DNA of 64,000 bases from assembly GCA_032622095.1 (NCBI GenBank), contig CP136064.1:182820209-182884208 (forward strand), read 5' to 3'. Source of the DNA: Siphonodentalium dalli (lineage: Eukaryota > Mollusca > Scaphopoda > Gadilida > Siphonodentaliidae). The notes beneath the pieces are model-generated. The model was not told the DNA's origin. It saw nothing but the letters and a program-made list of their open reading frames with translations, and did not search any database. Shown here one piece after another: positions 10,848-23,019 of this stretch. Each line of letters starts with the position of its first letter. Within the stretch, counting starts at the first letter, position 1. The position numbers and the translations under genes were made by a program.

Positions 10848-12183
10848 ATCGCTTATTATAGCAATGAAATTCCAGGAATTATTACACTAGATCTTGCCAG
10901 ATAGGCTCATTTCGGACAAATGTCACTTATATAACAACCAAAAGTAAACGGGGAGGCATGTACAGTATGTAAGATGTTCATGTTTTCAGAGCACTCTACG
11001 TCGAATTGCCTGCAAAATTTAACGTACCCAAAGTCCATCAGATTATACCCCATGTCATCCCCGTCGTGAAAGTAATCACCGAATCATTCGATACACAGCG
11101 TAAGGTTATTATCGACAATACACGTGGCATATTACTCATTGTTTAAATTCGCAATAATATTCAAACTATAATCGGCTTGTTCGTGTGTCGATCTCTCCTA
11201 TTCTTGTAATAGCAGGATTTTTGGGTAAATTTTCATGACTATACAGTGATTCGCCATGGTTATCCGAATGAGTTCGGCCTATCCTAATCCATGATCCACA
11301 CAATACGGACCAATAATGCTAATTTCCTTTTATGATGTCTTATTCTCCGGGATTATCCGAATGATTTCAGCCTATCCCAATCCAAGATAACTGCCAAAAT
11401 AAAGTACTGTCTTTGTGGTGTCATATTAGCGTCGGACATGCCAGGTTATCCGGAACAGGACACTATAAATAAGGTGCACATTGGAAGAACAAATCAAACA
11501 ATTCATACTTACAGCAGGCGAACATACCTCGCGGTACTAAAGGTAAGTCAATGCTCTACCATACACGCTTCAGGAATACGTCCATACACTGGCAAATTTT
11601 GCCTGTATTTGAATGTACAATTCGTTTCAGATGCGATGATATTTATCAGCAATTCAAAGACATTCCGCATAGAGCGGTCTGAATAGAACATCTTTCATGA
11701 GCAGCCAAAAAGTTGTTATTTTTTAAATGAAGGATATGCTAGATCGACAAATACATGTAAGAGTGTTCTCATCCTGTAAAATTTGTTCGGAATTTTAAAG
11801 GGACATCACCCACTTTAATCTTGAAATAAAGAGCGCTCTCTCGTGACGGTGCGTACAGTTAAAAAAAGACCCGATAAACCTCTGTCGCTTTGTCCTGTCG
11901 TTTCAAAAAATTATACGAAGTGGTTATATAAATATTTCATTCATCTGCCTGCGTATGGCTATGTTATCCGACAGAAAGTTGACCATAGCTAGCAAATTGA
12001 ACATAGTTATTTTTTTTGCATCTGTCACGTCCCAGGGTCACAACAATTATATGTGCACACGCCATACTTGGGCATATGTACCCTTTAAATACTCTTGAAA
12101 GACTAACACTGAAATACCACACGATTTGGTGATACATGTAGTATACTCATTTCGAAATTTTATTTTTCAGAGAAATAATTGTG

Positions 12184-12642
12184 ATGCAGATGTATACAAA
12201 AGTTGCGTTCATTTCGGTGATCTTCTCAATAATAATGCTTGATGTATTTGGGGAACAAAGCTACGTTACGACCGACGAAATGGATCAACTGTATGCACGA
12301 CTATCCCGCAGAGAAAATTCAAACGAAAAACACACATCAGACACCACAACGGGCGGCGGCGTACCGACCGAGAGAGACGATGAACCAATGGAAACAGCTA
12401 AGAGAAGGACTCAGATACAATTCGCGGATCTCATCCATGGGCCGGACACGAATGAGGGAGCCATGACTCCCATGAGCGAAGCGCAGAGAATCAAACTATC
12501 CAAATGGTTAGCCGAACATTTAATGTACAGATACGGTCTTCAAGGGATAACACAGAACGTGCAGAGTGGATCAGCTATGTTCGACGTCGACGCTGAGATC
12601 CCAACAACAACGACAGCGGAACCATTTAAGTTCATAATTTAA
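12184..12642 (+). CDS. ShKT-type secreted peptide precursor, exon 2, intron 2 donor lost (unit 2)
   Basis: This copy matches the unit 1 exon in every respect, including the acceptor at 12170, the ATG at 12184, signal peptide, KRR site and the same TT in place of the donor GT at 12626-12627. Translation of the unspliced message would stop at 12640-12642 after 152 residues. The shared lesion shows that units 1 and 2 derive from one already altered copy or have been homogenised. TATA box, exon 1 donor (11543) and poly(A) signal are intact, so the copy could still be transcribed. Confidence 0.75.
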   Translation: MQMYTKVAFISVIFSIIMLDVFGEQSYVTTDEMDQLYARLSRRENSNEKHTSDTTTGGGVPTERDDEPMETAKRRTQIQFADLIHGPDTNEGAMTPMSEAQRIKLSKWLAEHLMYRYGLQGITQNVQSGSAMFDVDAEIPTTTTAEPFKFII

Positions 12643-14147
12643 TCATGTTTAATCAGGGAATAGGTGCTGACAAAAGCGTACTTGAAAGTCTGAAAGTCAT
12701 TTGACTCAACGAATGTCTGTGAACAATTAGCAACTGATCAGTTGAACAAGTTTGCCCGTCAGCTTTGCTGATCAACGCGGTACAAAACTCGAGACTATGC
12801 TAAGTGTGCCCATAGCTTATGTGACTTTGTGGGTTATGGTTTAGAATGCAGGTGTCTTGTCGAAGCCATATCAATTCGTGAGCTCTCTCCACAATACGTG
12901 ATATAAACCCTATGTATTGTTGCCATATCAGGAACATAATGAAACTGAATGCTCTTGAATGTTCCGAGCAGAACAAACACTGGACCCATGTTTTCTTCTG
13001 AAACGATAAATTATATACGACATAAGTGAGTTCTTTTATGCGACATGTAGTATCTATAAGCAATAATATATCAAGCTGTGTTTCTCTCGGTCGTTGGTGA
13101 TCCGATCGTGCACTGACAGGAGCAATTAATCATTTGGTTTCATCTCAGTTCTGAACCCTGAACATTACGAGCCGCTGCTTTAAGTAGGAGGTATTTTTCG
13201 TAAAGTTCAAGGACAAGTCACATGACGCCTTCTACTTAAAGATGCGCTATATCTTATCGACAGCACTGGCAACAACAAACAACAAATTAGATCGAACTTC
13301 TTTTCAATGCACGTTTCAACCACATTACAAATAAGACACAAAAACACCATTCTGGAATTGCATGCATTTCACTTAAAGTGTTTTTAAAAGATATTTTCAA
13401 ACAAAATTTATGTAAAGTAAGATAGCCTCATTTCCTGTGCTGATTCATAGAACAAATTATTTCCCAGTGACCGAGGCTCCCCTTACCTGTTCTCGCTTAC
13501 CAACGAATAATAGTTTATAGCCCCAAGTTTATGAAGAAAGTTCAGTGAAGAGATACAACATCTTTTTGATTTCTATTTTAAAGGCACGTGCGGCCTTAAT
13601 TGTCGAAAATATTCATATTTGTTCCAAACACCGTAAACAGAAAAACATTAAAACGCATACAGTTTCGTTCATATACACCATGACCATCGCGTAAACAGCA
13701 TGTTATCATAAAGACCTACTATATATTTTACCTAAGCAAGAGCCTGATTGTGTTACAGAAGACAGTACAATGCTACTGGCTAATCACACACAAATGGCAT
13801 AAACGCTCTTTATTAGTTCCATATCAGGTATTCACCAACAAAGAACGCTCTTTATGTTTACCATCATAATATAAACAAACACCAGAAAAGTAACTTTTTA
13901 TGCTTTTGTTTACATAACAATGGTCAAACATATGACCATAACATACTGTTTATGCGATATTTCTTATTTGTATACGGACAAAGTATATCTACATTTTTAT
14001 GTTCTTTCTGTTTGTGGCGGTTTTTTGACGGGTGGAGATATTTTCACAGGATACCCACCGCCAAGGCCAACCGTGTCTTTAACCATGTACAAAGAACTTA
14101 AATACAACGTGGTTATAATTGTTACTATACGCCTATAATTGTTTCAG

Positions 14148-14257
14148 TTCCCTGTGAAGATTCGTATTCTGCCGCCAGATGCAACCAACTGAGGAGACTC
14201 TGCGATCGAGTCGTCAGGATCCAAATGAGATGCAGGGAAACATGCGGTCTGTGCTGA
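14148..14257 (+). CDS. ShKT-type domain, exon 3 (unit 2)
   Basis: Acceptor TTTCAG precedes 14148 and TGA closes at 14257. It differs from the unit 1 exon by one synonymous change in the Thr codon before TCGLC's cysteine. All six cysteines are kept. Like unit 1, it has no functional donor to join to. Confidence 0.8.
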
Positions 14258-17200
14258 ATCACCAATAACTTCTAAACAGTGCTATTCACGATGAGATGTC
14301 ATGACAAAAATCATCGAACAGACATGCAAGGTCTTCACACGATGATATTCACCGGGATAGACGGAGCATCGCCTGAGAAGTAGCACAGGACTGTTTCACT
14401 GTTTCCGTTGGTGGTCCCTGTTCAGACAATTCTAATATATTTCTCTTCTTAGTTAATCAACGCTCCAACATCATTACCAATACACGTGTATAGTTTTCCA
14501 CGTATATTTAGTCGAAGATACCGGGCAACGGAATTTGTTATGTACATGTATGCTCATGTTCTAATGTTCAGGTATCTATACACGTTGCTCTATGTGTTTA
14601 ACTAATGTGTCTCCGTGATACCCTGCAATGACACCCTACGATGGTCGTTTGCATAAATGTTTCTTTTTATCTACCACAATCATGTCATCAACTGTATTGT
14701 AAATTTAATAAATGCATTGTACATATCTAACTCTGACTTTCAATTCATGACCACTTTGTCAATGACCCATTGTTCCACACTGTGCTGTTGGATCCTTGTG
14801 TCTCCTATGTTATATACTACGCAGCTCACTTCAGGAGATGAGGGCTATATTCAGAACGGAAATGTTGATAGATGGTGAAATCGTGTCAGGCATTCTCAAA
14901 ATGGATTGCCTTTTGGGGAAATTTCAAAATGTCAAATAATGCGGATAGTCTTGTCCTTTGCAAATGTCTCCAAAGTTCAAAGACAAACTTAGAAGAATAA
15001 TTTAAGAGTGTTTAATCTCCAAAGTTTTCAAATCAGCATCATTCGACAAGAATAGCCCAAGACGTTGTGAGAGAATGACCTGTCACGTCACAAAAACATA
15101 TTAAGAATGCTAAAGTTACCCCGATAAATAGATAGAATGTTCAAGTGTGTGAACTGGTTAACGTTGTCGCACAAGTTGTACCTGACGGCATGATAAACGA
15201 GTGACATAATGTTAACCTGTTTACCAACTGTGTCGTCCTATGTTCATTTCACACCAAAACAACTGGCACAGACGAAGCTTCTATATGATCAACCTGAAAA
15301 AATACCCGAATGAATAACGTCTGGTTGAATGGCTATCGATAAGAAATTGCCATCAGGGTTATCTAAGAAATGAATGTAGTGGGTGTGTGTTATTGTGGGA
15401 TACGGCGCTGTGGTCATTTGGGGCACATTGTGTGAACCGCGAACTGTGCCCCCAACGACCACTGCGCCGTATCGCCCAATAATGCACACCCATTAATTCA
15501 TTTCTTATATTTATATTTATATAACATTTTGATTATTTGTTCCCATACAGAGCTGCGTGTGTGTATTATTATTTATTTTCAAAAAATCTGCCGATAATTT
15601 GAGACTAGCCCACGCAGCACACAACGACAGTGAAATTTAAGAGTTCAAAGCACTTAACAATGATATCTAACGTGATAGATATAAATAACTGGTTTCAGAA
15701 GCAATTCGGCTGCACTTTGAAAAGTACGCCCAATTATTCTGCTGATCACTTTAAGTGATTATGTCAGATTAGGCCAACAATCTGTGAAGTCGTGTCCGTG
15801 TTACGGTCTGTGTGTTATTGGGGTATCAAACGAGTGACCAAATTGACAGTTGACCTATCACCCTGGACAGGATTTAGTTTAACACAGACGGGCTATGTAA
15901 ATATATGACGCGTCCACTTGATAGATTATGTATTAGGACATAATTGGGTAGAGGGAATTACACATAGGAGGTCTCACTCGATCTACATTGTTGTTATAAT
16001 AACGTGTGTAATTATATGGGGAGAGGGGCTATCTAAGTTGTATAACTTGTGCCCCAATCCCATTTGTACATAAATGATACAATAAAATATGTTTAAACTA
16101 ACAAACAAACAAAAAAATCAGCATTTTAAATGATGTACCCATAAGGAACAAAGAATTGGATTTGGATACATACCGTGTTTTATATATTTTTTTTTTATAT
16201 GTGTGGACGGGCGAACTTCACAAATCATCCATCTGCAGAATAGAGCCCAATAGTTCCCGTATTCTTCAGTTTATTTCCACAATAATTGTGTCGATTTTCA
16301 ACATAAACTAAATTTGTTATTATAGCAGTAATGATAACAGTAAATGATAACTCTACTGATTCGCGAGCATTTTGAAATGTTGCGGTAGCGCATTGTTACA
16401 CGCAATTAAATTGGTCGCACGCGCGCTATAACGTGTACGCTAACTATTCTGGGCGATACGGACATTTTTTTTTTTTTTTTCGATAAATCACCGTTGAGCG
16501 TAATATGATTATAAAATGCGCTTGTCCAAATCGCCATAGCCCAGCATATACGGTGTTTTACGCGCAATTTCACTCGTCCCCGATGTTAGTTTCTAGAGGT
16601 CAAGGTCACATTGAGATCATGGTCCCACGTCGGCTACATGCCCAGGAATATAGGTATGTAGAGGCCTCCCTGTGACCTGCAGTTTTAACAGGGACAGCCA
16701 TATTGTGCTCTGCATATTGTCATAAGCGCGTACATCGCTATATATAACTCACAAAATTAGCCCTTGAAATCGCCATGATGTCGAGTATCAGAGGTCAAGG
16801 TAATCTTAGGGTCAAGGTCATTGAAGCCCACCCCCACCCCCACCCCATCAACTTGAATGACATCAAGTCCGGGTGAGGTGCGAAACCTTCCTGGCCCGCG
16901 AAGTCAACCCATGGTCGGATGGACTCCAAATCGCATGTCTCACGCTGCCATCAACGGCGAGCAGCATGTTTAAAAAAAGCCCGCGTTCCGATGTTGACGA
17001 GAATTACCGGCTATGCCTGGTTGCACGCTAATTTCTTTCACGCGATAGGAACTCGTGAAAGCTGTCCGCCTTTCAGGGCAGATTGGTGCGAGATTTATCT
17101 GGAGCGAAGGGTAAATCCCACTGAGATGCGGGTGCTTTCTTCAAAAACGCGATAACTATGCGATGGCATAATGTACGAGGACGCGATGTGCATCTCTGGA

Positions 17201-17674
17201 AAGGGCACACCCTTGGCTATTTAACTGGGGTGAGCAAATTGTGAAGTAGACGCGTTATCAATGTTTTTTTCTCATATATTTTTTTGCGAAAACGTTTATC
17301 GTTTATATTTACATGTAATGATAATGCCTACACATGACGAATTCCACCCCTCCTATTTTGTGATACTGGCTCTGATAAAGCGTATTATTATTATAATGTT
17401 TTTGCAAACCCTCATGAGGGATGATGTTTGATGAGCAGTGACTAGACCATTGTTAGATTCGTATGATACAGAACGTGGGCATATTCAGAATTATATTTAC
17501 TATGCATCAAACAATGAGCCACAAAGTTTTTACTGGTTCGTCTTCTGTGTGCCATATTGCGTGTGGCGGACAGCACATAATGTTGCATAATAAATAAACC
17601 ATATTAGTTTACATATATATCTACTGTGACACATAAAAGTTCTCGAATCGTGTGGAATTCTTGAACGTAACACA

Positions 17675-18014
17675 CACTCTTATGACTAATGTGTAGGTTT
17701 TCTACACAAATGTGTAGCCCTGCTACACAATCATTATTCAATTTTGATCTTAAACATATTTGTGTAGTATATGTGTAGTTTCATATTCGTACACAAATTG
17801 TGTAACAATTTTTACACATAAATGGGTAAATTTTTACACATTTATACACAACAGCTCTATGTTCTTACACAATTGTGTGTAACAAAATATACACATTATG
17901 TGTAGAACGGCACTTGGTCAATGTATTTGTATGTAAAACTACACATTGCTATGTGTATTAACCGGGTTTACACATTTGATGTGTAATCGTTTCTACACAT
18001 TAGTTATAAGAGTG
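17675..18014. mobile_element. Palindromic inverted-repeat element, unit 3
   Basis: Same element as in unit 1 with one base missing in an A run near 17708. Terminal inverted repeats are intact. Confidence 0.7.
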
Positions 18015-18882
18015 CATCCTCTCTATCTGAAATAGAATTAAGAGGTTTCCACGACTGGGCTATGTCAGGAGGTGGACAGTTTAGACGAACTTACGCAGAA
18101 AACTGCTTAATTAATTGTCTTCAGAGAGCAGATTCCTTCAGGGTGTACACTAGCTTAACAATAGGGTAGTTTACTGTGTAAGTCTGTCTAAACATTCCAC
18201 ATCCTGACACAGCTCAGGCGTGTAAACCCCTCAAAGATTATTATGCGATGAGATAAATATTATATTGGAACCACTCAATTGTGTATAAAATGATTGACAA
18301 CACACCTGGTGCACGATACGACACTGCGAGTGGTTTATCAACATTTAGTATATAATAAGTATGGATGTTTATAATCGCGATTAACGAATGAAATGCTTGG
18401 CATAATAAGTAAAAGAGTTTCTCGTTGATCACGAGCAACGATCTGTTACTGTGAACAAATACTACCCGTCAATTCTGTTGGGCAGAAAACTGAATACCGT
18501 TTACAGGAGAATTTGCGTAACACCAGATTCATGGTCCGGTGGTTGGTGCCACTTCAGATGGCGGTTGAAGTTAGACGCATGTTTCGTTGTGTATCCATGC
18601 ACACATTTCGCGCTGGTGAGAGTGTGTATAAGACACAAGTCTGACATAAAATATAATAGCTTGTATCTTATCTTCATTCGTTGTCCAATCCGTGTGGGCA
18701 TCTTTAACATGTTAAACTAAAACAACTATATATATTAATCTTGGCTGTAGTCGGTATACGCGTATTTGTCTGACCAATTTTCGTTGCCATATATAAGACT
18801 ACGTTCACACGGCTGGAAAAACTTCATGGACAATTCTCATGAATTTATTCAAAAATGGCTATCTGTTGCAAAAACATTTGGG

Positions 18883-18914
<32 letters not shown>

Positions 18915-20251
18915 ATCGCTTATTATAGCAATGAAATTCCAGGAATTATTACACTAGATCTTGCCAGATAGGCTCATTTCGGACAAATGTCACTTATATA
19001 ACAACCAAAAGTAAACGGGGAGGCATGTACAGTATGTAAGATGTTCATGTTTTCAGAGCACTCTACGTCGAATTGCCTGCAAAATTTAACGTACCCAAAG
19101 TCCATCAGATTATACCCCATGTCATCCCCGTCGTGAAAGTAATCACCGAATCATTCGATACACAGCGTAAGGTTATTATCGACAATACACGTGGCATATT
19201 ACTCATTGTTTAAATTCGCAATAATATTCAAACTATAATCGGCTTGTTCGTGTGTCGATCTCTCCTATTCTTGTAATAGCAGGATTTTTGGGTAAATTTT
19301 CATGACTATACAGTGATTCGCCATGGTTATCCGAATGAGTTCGGCCTATCCTAATCCATGATCCACACAATACGGACCAATAATGCTAATTTCCTTTTCT
19401 GATGTCTTATTCTCCGGGATTATCCGAATGATTTCAGCCTATCCCAATCCAAGATAACTGCCAAAATAAAGTACTGTCTTTGTGGTGTCATATTAGCGTC
19501 GGACATGCCAGGTTATCCGGAACAGGACACTATAAATAAGGTGCACATTGGAAGAACAAATCAAACAATTCATACTTACAGCAGGCGAACATACCTCGCG
19601 GTACTAAAGGTAAGTCAATGCTCTACCATACACGCTTCAGGAATACGTCCATACACTGGCAAATTTTGCCTGTATTTGAATGTACAATTCGTTTCAGATG
19701 CGATGATATTTATCAGCAATTCAAAGACATTCCGCATAGAGCGGTCTGAATAGAACATCTTTCATGAGCAGCCAAAAAGTTGTTATTTTTTAAATGAAGG
19801 ATATGCTAGATCGACAAATACATGTAAGAGTGTTCTCATCCTGTAAAATTTGTTCGGAATTTTAAAGGGACATCACCCACTTTAATCTTGAAATAAAGAG
19901 CGCTCTCTCGTGACGGTGCGTACAGCTAAAAAAAAGACCCGATAAACCTCTGTCGCTTTGTCCTGTCGTTTCAAAAAATTATACGAAGTGGTTATATAAA
20001 TATTTCATTCATCTGCCTGCGTATGGCTATGTTATCCGACAGAAAGTTGACCATAGCTAGCAAATTGAACATAGTTATTTTTTTTGCATCTGTCACGTCC
20101 CGGGGTCACAACAATTATATGTGCACACGCCATACTTGGGCATATGTACCCTTTAAATACTCTTGAAAGACTAACACTGAAATACCACACGATTTGGTGA
20201 TACATGTAGTATACTCATTTCGAAATTTTATTTTTCAGAGAAATAATTGTG

Positions 20252-20533
20252 ATGCAGATGTATACAAAAGTTGCGTTCATTTCGGTGATCTTCTCAATAA
20301 TAATGCTTGATGTATTTGGGGAACAAAGCTACGTTACGACCGACGAAATGGATCAACTGTATGCACGACTATCCCGCAGAGAAAATTCAAACGAAAAACA
20401 CACATCAGACACCACAACGGGCGGCGGCGTACCGACCGAGAGAGACGATGAACCAATGGAAACAGCTAAGAGAAGGACTCAGATACAATTCGCGGATGAG
20501 CGCGGATCTCATCCATGGGCCGGACACGAATGA
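20252..20533 (+). pseudogene. ShKT-type peptide precursor, exon 2 with 10-bp frameshift (unit 3)
   Basis: The exon starts at 20239 after an intact acceptor, with ATG at 20252. A 10-bp insertion at 20498-20507 repeats CGCGGAT with GAG between the copies. It shifts the frame after residue 82 and produces a stop at 20531-20533, giving 93 residues: signal peptide and propeptide, 11 unrelated residues, and no cysteine domain. Unlike units 1 and 2, the donor at 20704 (CAC then GTAAGT) is perfect, so this unit preserves the ancestral splice site. The downstream part of the exon is open in another frame, but that frame has no signal peptide. Confidence 0.8.
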
Positions 20534-20928
20534 GGGAGCCATGACTCCCATGAGCGAAGCGCAGAGAATCAAACTATCCAAATGGTTAGCCGAACATTTA
20601 ATGTACAGATACGGTCTTCAAGGGAGAACACAGAACGTGCAGAGTGGATCAGCTATGTTCGGCGTCGACGCTGAGATCCCAACAACAACGACAGCGGAAC
20701 CACGTAAGTTCATAATTTAATCATGTTTAATCAGGGAATAGGTGCTGACAAAAGCGTACTTGAAAGTCTGAAAGTCATTTGACTCAACGAATGTCTGTGA
20801 ACAATTAGCAACTGATCAGTTGAACAAGTTTGCCCGTCAGCTTTGCTGATCAACGCGGTACAAAACTCGAGACTATGCTAAGTGTGCCCATAGCTTATGT
20901 GACTTTGTGGGTTATGGTTTAGAATGCA

Positions 20929-23018
20929 GGGGTGCTATTCACCGGCTGGGTTTATAATATAGTCCAGGTAGTTTTACGAGGAGACGCTCAATGCGAAGCT
21001 ATCGGTGGACATATCGACGGGAAGACATCGCCGCGCCATATAGGATTATCCAATCAAGGTGATTGGCGTCAATCATAGATTGACCACCGGTCACATAAAC
21101 ATGCCGCGTGTAACAGTACACGTTTGTACATATTTCAACAATGAGCAACCGAGGAAAGGACGTGGGGCAAAATATACCACCGACGACATGAGGGGGGTCT
21201 ACCAAAAAAAATCCGTATATAGGCCGGGGTGGGTGGGTGGTCCAGAGGCCGAAACAATCGTGCTTGTAAATTTTTTCCAAAATGGGTTATTTTTCAAACA
21301 ATTTACAAGTACTGACCATGTAATGTTGTTTGTAAGCATGTTGGTATCATGTTTGTTGGAATATGGCTATATAGACAGCTATATTGACTATTTAGCCTCA
21401 GATTTAGTAACATTCTGGATTTCACAGCATCCCGTCCCACTTATCAGTGGAAAACCGTAATTTAGTAAAAAAAAAATAATGTATTACCCAGTTGTATTAC
21501 CCGAATAAAAGTAATAAAATAAAAAAAACTGTATCACAAATACTACATGGTGAATACTCAATGATGACTATATATCATTGACCCGATTGTTGCATAACAT
21601 GAAATTGAAAAGAGTATCTCATAAATTCTAATGTCTGAAATACTGTCTTGTTCTGGCATGCAATCAAATTCATTCCTTCTGGTTATTTCTGATCTTTTTA
21701 ATGATTGCAAGTAATGTTAATTTGCAGCACTTATCCAAATAAAACTGAATTGGTTATGATGAATGGCCGTTACTGTTTATTGTTTATATGCATCCAGATG
21801 CTTTGAGAAATGACAATCTTCAAATGTCTTCAAAGTTCAAACTAAAATCAAGAATAAAATCTGACTGAGACTATACTGAAGACTCTAGTGCACAAATATA
21901 CATACAAATGGTTGAGTTATAATAATGCAAAATGTGTTTACGTATGGAACCAAGTTGGTAGCTCTGGTATGCATCGACAGGCAAACCCTGTGATATGCAG
22001 TAATATCTGCAAACATCCTTCCCGTATCATTCAGGTCTATCACCATACCAAACCACTTCAAAATTCGACAACCGACACTTCAACTTATATGGCAAAAACT
22101 TTGTACGGATTGAATTTCATAAACAGGGCCCATGGATAACTCTGGTAAGCATTGGTACTCACAATCCGTGATATTATGCATATTCGTTCCCCATTTCTGG
22201 TCCGTCACATGTCATAGAGTATCAAAATATGACAACCGACTCTTGAGTTATGATGCAAAATGTTTGTACGGACGGACGCACGGACGGCTCGAGACGTCAA
22301 CTATATACCCGCCGACTAATATCGGGGGTATCATAACCATATATCTATGTGTATACCTAACCAAAACAATTCCCCTCCTCACCCACCCCGGTGGATAAGA
22401 CTAAAGAGTTCTTTGATCATGCACAAATAATTGTAGAACCCTTGACCTGTTTACCACTATTTACACTGGCCAGTGTTCTCTGTCAGACTAAATACGCTCG
22501 ATATATTAAGGCTATAATGCGGTCTAGGGCAATTTGTGACATACAGTGTAACTACATAATGCTTTATTATTGTTGTTAGATACTGGAAACACCAGGAAAC
22601 ACCTGGAAATACAGTTTATTTTTCGTTTTTCTGATCTGTGCTTTACCGATTAAGGATGTTATTGCTTGAGTCTTAATTTTACACACTTTGCACCAAAAAA
22701 GGATAGTAGAATGGGATTGAAAGGCAGTTAACACAGTTATTGAAGAACGGCTAAAAAACTCTGAAATTTTTATAAAAACATGAGAAAGGGGGTGGGTCCC
22801 AAACATTTGGAGGAACACATTTCCACAAATGGGGTGGTGGGTCCCTCGGGGTCGGAAAAAAACTTTTTGGGCCCCATATGTGCAATTGTTTTCCAGACCC
22901 CCCCCCCCCCCCACTGCCGACGAGCGTAACACTTTTTTGGGCATTGTGGAGAGAAGAATCAAAATATTAAAGAACAAAGAAACCGGCACAAATAGTCTCG
23001 CTTGGTGAATAGCACCCC
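20929..23018 (+). mobile_element. Inverted-repeat element A (2.1 kb, internally deleted)
   Basis: The termini are GGGGTGCTATTCACC and its exact complement; each terminus is also a small palindrome (GGTG-CTATT-CACC). Behind them, both ends carry related blocks with GGTTTATAATATAG and CCAGGTAGTTTTA. Relative to element B it lacks a stretch near the left-centre (about 23875-24010 of B) and most of B's right 360 bases. No transposase is recognisable; ORFs of up to 137 codons are not conserved domains. Non-autonomous, superfamily undetermined. Confidence 0.8.
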
Positions 23019-23019
23019 T

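Larger units (their letters stand above)
8067..16131 (+). repeat. Tandem array unit 2 (8,065 bp)
   Basis: Every feature of unit 1 reappears at a constant offset of 8,065-8,066 bp. Only scattered substitutions separate the two units, for example around 13220-13260 and 13380-13430. This indicates a very recent duplication, gene conversion, or a redundant assembly of one locus. The gene lesion at the end of exon 2 is shared with unit 1, so it predates the duplication or was spread by conversion. Confidence 0.95.

Noticed and set aside
21059-21460. 133-codon ORFs in the inverted-repeat elements
   Set aside because: The reading frame differs between elements A and B by indels, and no transposase motif (such as a DDE/D pattern) can be seen.
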